From assembly GCA_021463195.1 (NCBI GenBank), contig JAJTXZ010000006.1, forward strand, positions 40,482-104,481: a stretch of DNA of 64,000 bases. Reading direction: 5' to 3'. The DNA comes from Anaerolineae bacterium (GTDB lineage Bacteria; Chloroflexota; Anaerolineae; UBA4142; SHND01). The notes under the pieces were generated by a model that worked only from the letters and a program-made list of their open reading frames with translations, was not told the DNA's origin and did not search any database. Shown in pieces: positions 52,325 through 61,530 of the stretch (position 1 is its first letter; each line of letters begins with the position of its first letter). The translations under genes and the position numbers were made by a program.

Positions 52325-53980
52325 ATGAATAAACGCGTTATCGTTATCGGGCTTGACGGCGCGACGTGGGATATATTGAACCCCTTGATGCGCGACGGCA
52401 AGCTGCCGAATCTGAAAAAATTATTGGACAAGAGCGCGCAGGGCGTGTTGATGTCTTCGATTCCACCCGTGACCGCCGCGGCGTGGACCTGTTTCTCCAC
52501 CGGCAAAAATCCGGGCAAACATGGTCTCGTGGACTTTATCTATTTCCCTGAACACGGCTATCGCGTCACCATCGCCAATTCCACCACGCGCGAAGCCGCG
52601 ACGCTTTGGAATTTATTGAGCGATCGCGATTTGCGCGTCGGCGTCGTCAGCGTGCCAATGACGTACCCGCCCGAAAAGGTGAACGGCGTCATGGTCACCG
52701 ATTTAATGACACCGAACACGAGCGTGCAATACACTTGGCCGCCCGAACTCAAACAAGAATTATTGGACCAAGTTGGACCCTTTGTCATTACGCCGGGCGA
52801 AGGCGAAAATCCGAGCGAGCCATTAACGTATCTCGACAAAGTGCGCGCGGATGTCAAAGCGTCCGCCGAGTACGCGCTGTATCTGCTCAATAAAGAACCG
52901 TACACCTTTTTCATGTACGTCTTTGGCATCGTAGACATTTTGCAGCATCAATTTTGGGATCATCTCCAAGCCGACCCCAGCACGCTCAATGAAACCGACC
53001 GCGCGATTCGCGAAAAGGTCATCGCGATTTTTCATCAAGTGGACGACGGCGTGGGCGCGCTGGCGCAAAACGCCGACGCAGAGACGACCCTCTTTCTAAT
53101 GTCCGATCACGGATTCGGTCCGATGAAGGGTTTCATGCACGTCAACAACTTTTTGCTCGAGCAGGGCTATCTGGTGTTGAAAAGCGGCGGCATGAGCGCC
53201 ATCAAACGCGCGTTGTTCCGCGCGGGCGTCACGCCGCAAAATGTGCATCTCACGCTCAAAGCGTTGAAATTGGATTTGCGCCGCAAAGTGAATCGCGGCC
53301 GCGCGTACGGCATGTTGCGCCGCTTCTTTTTATCCTTTGACGATGTGGACTGGACCAAAACGCGCGCCTTCGCGCTCGGACACATCGGACAGATTTACAT
53401 CAATCTCAAAGGGCGTCAACCGAGCGGCGTCGTCGCGCCCGGTCAAGAGTATGAAGCGCTACGCGACCAAATTCGCGCCGATTTATTGAAACTGAAACAT
53501 CCCGACACGGGCGAACAGTTGATTGCGCGCGTTTTGAATCGCGAAGAAATTTATCACGGCGCGCTGCTGGACAATACGCCCGACTTGTTGTTACTGCCCG
53601 CCGATTTCAAGTACGTCGCGTTCGGCGAATCGGAATTCGCGTCCAACAAATTGGTTGGCCCCACGCTCGGACACACCGGACATCATCGGCTCGAAGGCAT
53701 CGGCGCGGTGATTGGACCGCACGTGCAGGTCGGCGCGCAAATTCAAAACGCGTCGCTGGTAGACCTCGCGCCGACGATTTTATACGCGCTCGGTTTGCCC
53801 ATTCCGCCCGACATGGACGGACGCGTCTTGACCGAAGCGTTCACGTCCGAATTTGTGAATCAGACGGCGTTACAGTACGACACCGCCGATGCCGTTCGCA
53901 CCGATTTCGGCGGCACCTATTCGGACGACGAAGAAGAGCAAGTCATTCAACGGTTAGCGGATTTGGGTTATGTTTCCTAA
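52325..53980 (+). CDS. Cytoplasmic AlkP-superfamily phosphodiesterase
   Basis: The 551-residue protein starts MNKRVIVIGLDGATW with D11. T50 in PPVTAAAW is the likely nucleophile, followed by TGKNPGKHG and MSDHGFGPM. The C-terminus has the acidic stretch and QRLADLGYVS tail shared with its paralogues. No signal peptide. It follows phoD by 7 bases. It is most like the copy at 45086; each lies at one end of the acylation/ASPIC/PhoD group. Confidence 0.8.
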   Translation: MNKRVIVIGLDGATWDILNPLMRDGKLPNLKKLLDKSAQGVLMSSIPPVTAAAWTCFSTGKNPGKHGLVDFIYFPEHGYRVTIANSTTREAATLWNLLSDRDLRVGVVSVPMTYPPEKVNGVMVTDLMTPNTSVQYTWPPELKQELLDQVGPFVITPGEGENPSEPLTYLDKVRADVKASAEYALYLLNKEPYTFFMYVFGIVDILQHQFWDHLQADPSTLNETDRAIREKVIAIFHQVDDGVGALAQNADAETTLFLMSDHGFGPMKGFMHVNNFLLEQGYLVLKSGGMSAIKRALFRAGVTPQNVHLTLKALKLDLRRKVNRGRAYGMLRRFFLSFDDVDWTKTRAFALGHIGQIYINLKGRQPSGVVAPGQEYEALRDQIRADLLKLKHPDTGEQLIARVLNREEIYHGALLDNTPDLLLLPADFKYVAFGESEFASNKLVGPTLGHTGHHRLEGIGAVIGPHVQVGAQIQNASLVDLAPTILYALGLPIPPDMDGRVLTEAFTSEFVNQTALQYDTADAVRTDFGGTYSDDEEEQVIQRLADLGYVS

Positions 53981-54004
53981 AGCGAATTCCGATTCGATCA
54001 AAGG

Positions 54005-54044
54005 GACAGACCTTTCAGATTTTCGGAAACTCGAAAGGTCTGTC
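54005..54044. repeat. Palindromic repeat, relative of 31840-31873
   Basis: Twelve-base perfect arms (54005-54016, 54033-54044) around an inner partly paired segment. The outer bases CAGACC/GGTCTG and the central TTTTCG match the palindrome at 31840. It follows the AlkP stop and may terminate transcription. Confidence 0.8.
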
Positions 54045-54072
54045 TGAATTCTTTACACGCAATGGATAACGC

Positions 54073-55233
54073 ATGCTAAAATTTTGGATTGTATTGGCGC
54101 TGCTGTTCGCGTTCGTCGGATGCGACAGCGCGACGCCCCCTCCCCCAACCGCCGCGCCGACGGAAATACCGCCAACACCCGCCGCCGCGCCGGAAATCGA
54201 ACCTGACATTATTGTGCCAGACGGTTTTGAAATCACCGTCGCGTATCGCGGACTGGAGCTGCCCACCGCGCTGGCGAGCGACGGCAAACACCTATACGTC
54301 ACCGAATTTCAAAGCGGCTTGGTAAAACGTTTGACCGATACGAACGGCGACGGCGTTTTTGACAACAACACCGTCTTTGCGGACGGGTTTAAATTTCCGC
54401 GCGGCATCGCCATCGAACCCAAAACCGGCGAAATCTATGTCTCTTCGCTCGGACAAATCAACGCGCTGCGCGATACGAACAACGACGGCGTTGCCGACGA
54501 AAATCGCGTCATCATTGATAATTTATTTTATGTGGACGCGTCGCACGCCAACAACGGCATCGCGTTTGGACCGGATGGCAAATTGTACATTACCGAAGGG
54601 CATCCGCGCCAAAACCAAATTCAAATCAATCTAAAAAATAAACGCGTGCGTTACAAAGACAAACCCGTACCGGAATGGGCCGGCACGATTTTGCGCGCCG
54701 ACCCCGACGGAAAAAATATCGAAATTTTCGCCAAAGGATTTCGCAATCCGTACGCCGTCGCGTTTGACGCGCAAGGCAAATTGTACGCCACCGACAACGG
54801 CGAAGATTTGAAACAGGGCAAACCCGAAGGCGACGAATTGAATTTGATTGAGCAAGGCGGCGATTACGGTTTTCCATTTTTTCTCGGCGACCCGCCGCCC
54901 GATTCCGGCACACGCGCCCCTTTGATAAATTTTCCGCAAGCGTCCTCGCCCAATGGATTGGTGGTGTATCAAGCGGACCAATTTCCATCGAAATATCGCG
55001 GCAACCTTTTTGTCGCGTTATTTTCGGACCCGCGCCGCGTCGCGCGCGTATTTCAAGACGCTTCCGGAGAATGGCGCTTTGAAGATTTCGTGACCCATCT
55101 GAATCGTCCGATTGACTTATTGGTCGGCGCGGATGGCGCCTTGTATATTGCCGATATGAATTCCGGCGCGGGCCGTAATACGGCTGACCCAAACAACCCG
55201 GCGGTGATTTATCGCGTAACTGCGATCAAATAA
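54073..55233 (+). CDS. PQQ-dependent sugar dehydrogenase-like lipoprotein
   Basis: The 386-residue protein has a lipoprotein signal (lipobox FVGC, Cys about 17), a Pro/Ala linker and the same propeller as the membrane-anchored paralogue at 29583-31088 (LTDTNGDGVFD, FGPDGKLYITEG, KGFRNPYAVAF, QGKLYATDNGED). The family oxidises sugars or alcohols with PQQ. It ends 7 bases before the flippase-like gene. Confidence 0.8.
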   Translation: MLKFWIVLALLFAFVGCDSATPPPPTAAPTEIPPTPAAAPEIEPDIIVPDGFEITVAYRGLELPTALASDGKHLYVTEFQSGLVKRLTDTNGDGVFDNNTVFADGFKFPRGIAIEPKTGEIYVSSLGQINALRDTNNDGVADENRVIIDNLFYVDASHANNGIAFGPDGKLYITEGHPRQNQIQINLKNKRVRYKDKPVPEWAGTILRADPDGKNIEIFAKGFRNPYAVAFDAQGKLYATDNGEDLKQGKPEGDELNLIEQGGDYGFPFFLGDPPPDSGTRAPLINFPQASSPNGLVVYQADQFPSKYRGNLFVALFSDPRRVARVFQDASGEWRFEDFVTHLNRPIDLLVGADGALYIADMNSGAGRNTADPNNPAVIYRVTAIK

Positions 55234-55240
55234 ATTCAAC

Positions 55241-56242
55241 ATGAGTAAAGTTCGTTTAACGATCGGTCTCGTCATCTCGCTCGTCTTGCTCTATTTCACC
55301 TTTCGCAATCTCGATTGGGCGGAGGTGGGCCAAGCGCTGCGTTCGGCGAATTATCTCTATGTGGCGTTCACCGCGTTCATCATTCTCGCCACGTTCGCCG
55401 TGCGCGCGCTGCGCTGGAGTTGGCTGCTGCGCCCGGTGCGCGTCTTGGCGTGGCGCGGGCTTTTCTCTGTTGTCTTGATTGGCTTTTTTGGCAATTACGT
55501 TTTGCCCGCGAAAACCGGCGAACTGGTGCGCGCGTACGTATTGGGCAAACGCGAAAGCATGTCCAAAAGCGCCATTCTCGGCACCATCGCCGTCGAAAAA
55601 ACGATGGACACGTTGATCTTGTTCATTATCTTTTTGATTACCCTGTGGACAGTGCCGCTACCAGCTGAATACGCGAATATCGAACCGGTGATTGGAATTT
55701 TCCTCGTCGTCATCATCGGCGGCATGTTATTGCTCGCCGCGCGCGGGCGCCATGCGTCCAATTTGATTGTGCGTACGCTGCAGTTTGTGTTTCCGTGGTG
55801 GAAAGAACGCGTCGCGCGCATCACCCATTCATTCGTGGACGGGTTGAGCGTGTTGTATCACGGTTCGAGCATCGTGGTCGTGTTGGGTTTGTCGCTCGTG
55901 ATTTGGCTCATGACCACATTAAATTTTTGGCTCATCGGCCAAGCGCTAAATTTGGATATTCCGCTGTACGGCTATGTCATCATCGTCGCCGTGACAAACA
56001 TGGCAAGTTTCATCCCCTCGCTGCCCGGCCGTTTCGGCACGTTGGAATTGTTTAGCGTCGCGGTATTGGGTCTGTTCGGCGTGGATAAAAATACAGCGGT
56101 CCTATTTCCGATTTTATTGCGCGCCGCGCAGCTCGCGCCCATTTTGCTCGGCTATCTGTTCTTGAATCGCGAAGGCGTCAAAATTTTGGACGCGCAAAAA
56201 ACAGCAAAAGAAACCAATTCTGCGCCGATGTCGCTCAATTAG
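55241..56242 (+). CDS. LPG-synthase TM-region / YbhN-type flippase-like protein
   Basis: The 333-residue protein has eight membrane spans and the family features RALRWSWLLRP, a GFFGNYVLPAKTGELVRAYVLG loop (about 80-102) and the NMASFIPSLPGRFGTLE loop near 250. The family includes the membrane half of MprF, and relatives are thought to move lipid-linked sugars. A terminator follows at 56268. Confidence 0.88.
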   Translation: MSKVRLTIGLVISLVLLYFTFRNLDWAEVGQALRSANYLYVAFTAFIILATFAVRALRWSWLLRPVRVLAWRGLFSVVLIGFFGNYVLPAKTGELVRAYVLGKRESMSKSAILGTIAVEKTMDTLILFIIFLITLWTVPLPAEYANIEPVIGIFLVVIIGGMLLLAARGRHASNLIVRTLQFVFPWWKERVARITHSFVDGLSVLYHGSSIVVVLGLSLVIWLMTTLNFWLIGQALNLDIPLYGYVIIVAVTNMASFIPSLPGRFGTLELFSVAVLGLFGVDKNTAVLFPILLRAAQLAPILLGYLFLNREGVKILDAQKTAKETNSAPMSLN

Positions 56243-56267
56243 AAATTTTTCAACGCACTCGAATTGG

Positions 56268-56300
56268 AACGCGGACCTGTCGGCTTGGCATGTCCGCGTT
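56268..56300 (+). terminator. Rho-independent terminator after the flippase-like gene
   Basis: Nine-base arms AACGCGGAC (56268-56276) and GTCCGCGTT (56292-56300) followed by TTTT. Confidence 0.8.
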
Positions 56301-56322
56301 TTTATGTCCTTGCGTATCTGGT

Positions 56323-56328
56323 TATAAT
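56323..56328 (+). promoter_or_regulatory. -10 box placed for a near-leaderless mRNA
   Basis: TATAAT lies 7 bases before the GTG at 56336. No good -35 box is visible, but the preceding terminator implies a new transcript here. Confidence 0.4.
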
Positions 56329-56335
56329 CGTCGCT

Positions 56336-57901
56336 GTGTTGACTCGCATCGAATCGTTTTCACCGCGCGCGCGCGATGCCATTCTCATCGCCGCGCTGAC
56401 GCTGCTCGCGTTTCTCGTCTTTATGCAAAACGCGCCATTCACCCGCGCGCTCTCGCCCGATTTGAGCATGATGATGTACGCGGGCCAAGAAATCGCGCGC
56501 GGCCATCCACCCTACAAATACGCGATGATTGTGAAAACACCGCTGACGCCGCTACTCGCCGCGGCTGCCGTTCTCTCGGCGCGTCCGTTCGGCGCGGATG
56601 ACGTGAACGCGATGCGCTTGCTCTTTATCGCGCTCGCGGTCGCGGCGGTTTTGCTTATGTACTTGTTCGCGCGCGACGCGTTCCAAGCGCGCGCAGTCGG
56701 CTGGTTCAGCGCGCTGACGCTGCTGAGTTTCAGTTTTCTCGGCGCGCGCGCGGCGATTGGACCGGAACCGAAATTAGCGGTATTGGTTTTCGGTCTCGCC
56801 ACATGTTGGGCAATTCAACGCCGCGCCGCGTGGTGGGCGGGCATTTGCGCCGCGCTCGCGTTCCTCGCGTGGCAAATCGCGGGCATCTATCTCGTCATCG
56901 CGCTCGCGCTGTTTTGGTTTGGCGCGGAACCCAAGACGCGTTGGCGTCAAGCAGGACGCGTGCTGGGCGGATTTTTTCTGACGTGCCTCCCATTCGTCCT
57001 GTATCTTGCCATGACGGGCGCATTGTACGATGCGTGGGCGCAAACGATTCTCGGCAATTTCAATTTTCTGCGCGGCGAAGACGCGGGCGCAGGCGGCGGC
57101 TTGGCGGCGCGCGTGACATTGAGCGCAAACAAATTCGCGACGGCAGCGTGGCGCTGTCTCGAAAACGAACGCGTATTTTTGCTCGCGGGCGGCGCGGGCG
57201 CGGCAAATTTTAGCCTTGGCGCGCTGCGCCAATGGCGCGCCAAAAAAGCGCGCGGCGCGGAATGGGGCGTCTTGGCGTTGAGCGCAAGTGCGTTAGGATT
57301 TGGTCTATTCGCGCTATACGATTTTCAAAACTGCCCCGACCTCTTGCCATTTCTTCCGCTTTTAGCGCTTGGCTGTGGCTGGCTCTGCACGCGCGCGCTG
57401 CGCTGGCTCGGCGCACGCGCCGCGTCGCCAACGCGCGCTTGGCTAAAACCAACGCTGTTGGTCTTGACGACGTTCGCGTTATTATTGTACGGCGTAACGG
57501 ATACGTTTCTCACCGGCGCAATGAATCGGCTGCGCGCGCCGCAAGAAAAAATCGCCGCGCGCGTGGAACAAGAATTGCGCGCGGGCGATACGCTGCAACA
57601 ATTCGGCGACGCGGTTATTTTGGTTTTAACCGAACGCGTCAACGCGACGCCCGTGCTGCATTTGGGGCCCAAACAGCATCAGGGTATTTTTTACATGTAC
57701 GCAAACGGACTGGACGGCTATCTTGCGTATCTCGACGCGCACCCGCCACGCGTAATTACATTGAGCCGTCGCAAAGAGGAAGCGTGGGCGCAAAAATTGT
57801 ACGCGTGGATTCAATCCAACTATCATCTCGCCGCGTCATTCGACGAGACCGAAGGCGGAACGGTGAATGTGATTGATTTATACGTGCGTAACGCGGAATG
57901 A
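56336..57901 (+). CDS. GT-C-type membrane glycosyltransferase, paralogue 1
   Basis: The 521-residue protein has about twelve spans and a short C-terminal domain. Its first loop LSPDLSMMMYAGQEIARGHPPYKY and the GPEPKLAVLVFGLATCWAIQ segment recur in the genes at 59943 and 63213, so these are three paralogues. The start is taken as GTG 56336, not TTG 56264, since the latter lies inside the terminator. The role is probably transfer of a polyprenyl-linked sugar; no substrate is known. Confidence 0.8.
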   Translation: MLTRIESFSPRARDAILIAALTLLAFLVFMQNAPFTRALSPDLSMMMYAGQEIARGHPPYKYAMIVKTPLTPLLAAAAVLSARPFGADDVNAMRLLFIALAVAAVLLMYLFARDAFQARAVGWFSALTLLSFSFLGARAAIGPEPKLAVLVFGLATCWAIQRRAAWWAGICAALAFLAWQIAGIYLVIALALFWFGAEPKTRWRQAGRVLGGFFLTCLPFVLYLAMTGALYDAWAQTILGNFNFLRGEDAGAGGGLAARVTLSANKFATAAWRCLENERVFLLAGGAGAANFSLGALRQWRAKKARGAEWGVLALSASALGFGLFALYDFQNCPDLLPFLPLLALGCGWLCTRALRWLGARAASPTRAWLKPTLLVLTTFALLLYGVTDTFLTGAMNRLRAPQEKIAARVEQELRAGDTLQQFGDAVILVLTERVNATPVLHLGPKQHQGIFYMYANGLDGYLAYLDAHPPRVITLSRRKEEAWAQKLYAWIQSNYHLAASFDETEGGTVNVIDLYVRNAE

Positions 57902-57944
57902 GCGGTGAATGCGAATGCGGCAAATCAGAGACCACGAACCAGCG

Positions 57945-59927
57945 ATGAAAATAACTAGCGCATTATGGCGCGCGCGCCCTCTCGTATACGCCATCATTCT
58001 GCTCGGCGCCGCGCTGCGATTTTATCAACTTGGCCATTTCAGTTTGTGGGACGGCGAAATTTTCACGCTCTTTATTTCGCAAAAACCGCTCGACCTGATT
58101 TTGCCCGCGCTGCGCGATTTCGGCGCGCATCCGCCCATGTGGTTTTTCATCACCCGCGCCTTTAACGCGTTCGGGTGGAATGAATGGATGCTGCGCGCGC
58201 CCGCCGCGCTCGTCGGCATCTTGACGATTCCGACGCTATATCTCGCGGGCAAACGCGCGGAGAATCGCATTGTCGGCTTGCTCGCGGCATTGCTCTGCGC
58301 TGTCGCGCCGATTGCGGTGTTATATTCGCAAGTCGGACGCATGTATTCCGTCATTCTGCCGCTCACGGCGCTCGCGCTGTACGCGCTGACGCGCGCGCTG
58401 CAAACGCGCGCTTGGCTCTGGTGGTTCGCGCTCGCGCTGTGCAGCGCGTTGCTGGCGTACAATCAATATCTTTCACTGTTGGCGGTGGGCAGCGCGTATC
58501 TGATGGCGGGCTTGATTTTATTCGCGCAAACGTGGCAGCGCGCGCGCCCGTTTCACATTGGCGCGTTCGTCCGCGAATTTTTCCGACGCAGCGCGCGCAT
58601 GTGGGCGAGTTTCGCGGCGTTTTTTATTTTGCTCGCGCCACTGCTGCCGCTGATGCAAAAAAATTTTTTCCAACGTCAACTGGTTCGCGAAGCGACAACC
58701 ACCTTTACCCCCGTTACCGTCAACGCCGATTTTTTGCGCGCGCTGTTTCTCGATTTAGCGGGCAATGAATGGCTGCTGCTGCTCAGCGGCTTGTTGGTCT
58801 TCGCGGGCATCCTTTTGTCGCTGCGAAAACGCGATTATCGTTCGCTGCTCTTGTTGGTCACATGGTTCGGTTTGGTATTTGCGGTCGTCACCGTCATTCA
58901 CCCGCGCCGTTTTCCCTCGCGCTATGTGCTGCATCTCGTTCCGATTTATCTTTTATTGACCGCGCACGGCCTTTATCTGCTCGGCGCGTGGGCAAGCCAA
59001 TTCGCGCCGCGCGCCAACGCGACCCAAGTCACGCGCGCGTGCGTCGGCCTCGGCGCCGCGTTGTTATGCTTGCTGGCATTCTTGGAATTGGCGAGCATGT
59101 ATCGCGGCACGCAAGAAATTTCGCGCGGCGAAAAAACCACCGCGCTGTTATTGAATGGCGGTTGGCGTGAACTGGCGCATTACTTGAATGCAAATGTCGC
59201 GCCGGGTGATTTAATTGTGTACGGCGGCGATGGCCCCCTGCGTCCGCCGCGTTTCATTGCGCCGTACGTTTCAGCGGAATATCAAACACGCGCGCACAGC
59301 GCGTCCGCGCCCGACAATGCCGCGCAAAAAATTTGGTGGGTCGGCGTGAACTTGAGCGCGAACGATATTGTCAATCCAACCGATACACAGGTCGCGCCGC
59401 TCCGCTCTTTTGGCGACACGTCTGTCGCGCTTGCCACGCGACCGGTCCAATGGCAATCAGCGCCGCTGCCAGCATCATTGGAAAAATGGCAAATCGAGGT
59501 GGAACCAGACAAACCCGGATTGACTGTGCGTGAAACGCAAGCAAACGCTGAACCGCCGATATGGTCCGTTACGCTTTCCGCGCCCGTGAACGCGCGTTTA
59601 TTGAGCGAACCTGTGCGCGTGGCGCCGGGACAGTTATTTCGCGTAACCGCGCGTGTGCGCGGCGTGAGCGAAGGATTTTATGATTTTTCGCCGGGGTTAT
59701 CTTTGCGCTTTTACAACGCGCAAGGCAAACGCGTAGCAGATACGGGCGCGCAAACATTGTTGCCTGCCGATGCAGCGGGTTGGCAAACGCTGGTCCTGGA
59801 CGGCGCTGCGCCGCCAAACGCGGCGACGGCGCGACTTGTCATCGCATGGAGCGCTTATTCGTTCACCTATGCGCCGCAAACCGAAATGATCGATCTGCGG
59901 TGGCAGCTGGAACAGTTGGCGCATTAA
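57945..59927 (+). CDS. Family 39-like (PMT/ArnT) glycosyltransferase
   Basis: The 660-residue protein has GT-C features: the first external loop LGHFSLWDGEIFTL with acidic residues, and YSQVGRMYSVILPL, typical of family 39. There are about eleven spans, then a 200-residue extracytoplasmic beta-sandwich with a jelly-roll-like pattern (PGQLFRVTARVRG, FSPGLSLRFYN). ATG 57945 is used; ATG 57909 would add twelve residues. It follows GT-C paralogue 1 by 43 bases. Confidence 0.85.
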   Translation: MKITSALWRARPLVYAIILLGAALRFYQLGHFSLWDGEIFTLFISQKPLDLILPALRDFGAHPPMWFFITRAFNAFGWNEWMLRAPAALVGILTIPTLYLAGKRAENRIVGLLAALLCAVAPIAVLYSQVGRMYSVILPLTALALYALTRALQTRAWLWWFALALCSALLAYNQYLSLLAVGSAYLMAGLILFAQTWQRARPFHIGAFVREFFRRSARMWASFAAFFILLAPLLPLMQKNFFQRQLVREATTTFTPVTVNADFLRALFLDLAGNEWLLLLSGLLVFAGILLSLRKRDYRSLLLLVTWFGLVFAVVTVIHPRRFPSRYVLHLVPIYLLLTAHGLYLLGAWASQFAPRANATQVTRACVGLGAALLCLLAFLELASMYRGTQEISRGEKTTALLLNGGWRELAHYLNANVAPGDLIVYGGDGPLRPPRFIAPYVSAEYQTRAHSASAPDNAAQKIWWVGVNLSANDIVNPTDTQVAPLRSFGDTSVALATRPVQWQSAPLPASLEKWQIEVEPDKPGLTVRETQANAEPPIWSVTLSAPVNARLLSEPVRVAPGQLFRVTARVRGVSEGFYDFSPGLSLRFYNAQGKRVADTGAQTLLPADAAGWQTLVLDGAAPPNAATARLVIAWSAYSFTYAPQTEMIDLRWQLEQLAH

Positions 59928-59942
59928 ATTTTTCTCGCCTTT

Positions 59943-61529
59943 ATGTTGAACTATTTCAAATTTCGCGGACACGCGCTGGATTTGGCGTGCATGGCGCTTT
60001 TGGCATTCATCGCCGCCGAATACGCGCTAAACTATAATATCTTTTTGCAAGCGCTGCCGCAAGACACGACCTATCATATTTACGCCGCGCAGCAAATGTT
60101 GGAAGGACATGCGATTTATCGCGACGTTGCTATCATCAAAGCGCCGCTGGCGGATTTTGTCACCGCGTTCGCCCTCATCGCCGGACGCGCGCTAGAGCTG
60201 TCGGATATCATGAGCGCGCGGCTCATGTCGCTGTTGGTCGTCATGGGCACAACCGCCGTGACATATTGGGCGGGGCGCGTATTATTTCGTTCGCGCGCGG
60301 TCGGCTTGTTCGCCGGTTTGATTATGGCGGGCTGGAATTTTTACGGCTTGCGCGCGGTGACGGGCCCCGAACCGAAAGCGTTTTTGATTTTATTCGCCAT
60401 GCCCGCGTTTATCTTTATCGCCCAAAAACGTTGGCTGGCAGCGGGAGTCTGCGCGGCGTTGGCGGCGCTAGCGTGGCAGCCCGGCTTGATGGTGGCGGGT
60501 TTGGCAGGCGCGGCGGCATTAGTCGCGCCGTGGTTAGAAACGCCGCGCGCCGCGCGTCCGCAGCTGTGGCGCGCGGGCTTGGCGCAGCTCGCGCGCCTAG
60601 TCGGCGGTTTCGCCATCCCCTTTGCGTTTGCGCTGGCGTACCTGATATTGAACAATGCGTTGACGCCGGCGTGGAATGCCACCATCGGCGCGAATCTAAC
60701 GCATTTTAGCAACGAACAGACGCGGACGCCGCTGCCGCAAATGCTGCGCGAAAATTTCGATGAGATTTTCTTTATTGACACGCGCTATTGTTTTTCGCCG
60801 CAAGAAAATTGGTTGTGGCTCGCGAGCGCGTTGGGTTTCGTCGGCATTATCAGCGCGCAAATTATCAACGCGCGGCGCATGAAACGCGCGCCGTTGGATT
60901 TGGAACGCACGCCATTAATTTTGTACACGCTCGGTTTTGCCGCGTTCTCGTTGGTGGATTTTGATTTTTGTCCCGATTTATTTCCGCTGCTGCCGATTGG
61001 CGCGCTGGCGGCAGGATGGCTGGCATGGCAAGCGACGCGCGCGGCAAGCATTGGCGTGAATCGTTTGATTCCGCGTATTCCGCCGCATGTTGTAGAATGG
61101 GCGCTCGGCGGCGTTATCGTTGCGGCATTGTATTACGTATATGTGTGGGATGTCCGCGCCTATACTGTGACCGGCGTCAATTTTCAAGACCAACTCTATG
61201 CGGCGCAAGTCGCCCAAAAATATCTTGAACCCGGCGACACGATTCTTTCTTTTGGCAATGCCATTATTTTGGTCGAATTGCGAATGTCGAACGCTTCCAA
61301 AATCATCCATCTCGGCAGCAAATCGGGCCAAGGCGTTTTAGCGTTCGAGCCGGGCGGGCTTCAAGGCATGGTATACGATTTGAATCTCAAACCGCCCAAG
61401 CTGATTACGCTCGCGCGCGATAAAGAGCCGGAATGGGCAGCGCCCTTTTACGCGTGGCGCGATGAATTTTACGAGCCGGCGGATGTTTTACCGCGCGCCG
61501 GCATCAAATTTTACGTACGGAAACCATGA
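59943..61529 (+). CDS. GT-C-type membrane glycosyltransferase, paralogue 2
   Basis: The 528-residue protein is similar to paralogue 1 throughout: DTTYHIYAAQQMLEGHAIYRDVAIIKAPL, the GPEPKAFLILFAM segment and a C-terminal LAFEPGG region. About twelve spans. It ends directly before the GH31-like gene (1-base gap), so the two are co-translated or nearly so. Confidence 0.82.
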   Translation: MLNYFKFRGHALDLACMALLAFIAAEYALNYNIFLQALPQDTTYHIYAAQQMLEGHAIYRDVAIIKAPLADFVTAFALIAGRALELSDIMSARLMSLLVVMGTTAVTYWAGRVLFRSRAVGLFAGLIMAGWNFYGLRAVTGPEPKAFLILFAMPAFIFIAQKRWLAAGVCAALAALAWQPGLMVAGLAGAAALVAPWLETPRAARPQLWRAGLAQLARLVGGFAIPFAFALAYLILNNALTPAWNATIGANLTHFSNEQTRTPLPQMLRENFDEIFFIDTRYCFSPQENWLWLASALGFVGIISAQIINARRMKRAPLDLERTPLILYTLGFAAFSLVDFDFCPDLFPLLPIGALAAGWLAWQATRAASIGVNRLIPRIPPHVVEWALGGVIVAALYYVYVWDVRAYTVTGVNFQDQLYAAQVAQKYLEPGDTILSFGNAIILVELRMSNASKIIHLGSKSGQGVLAFEPGGLQGMVYDLNLKPPKLITLARDKEPEWAAPFYAWRDEFYEPADVLPRAGIKFYVRKP

Positions 61530-61530
61530 C

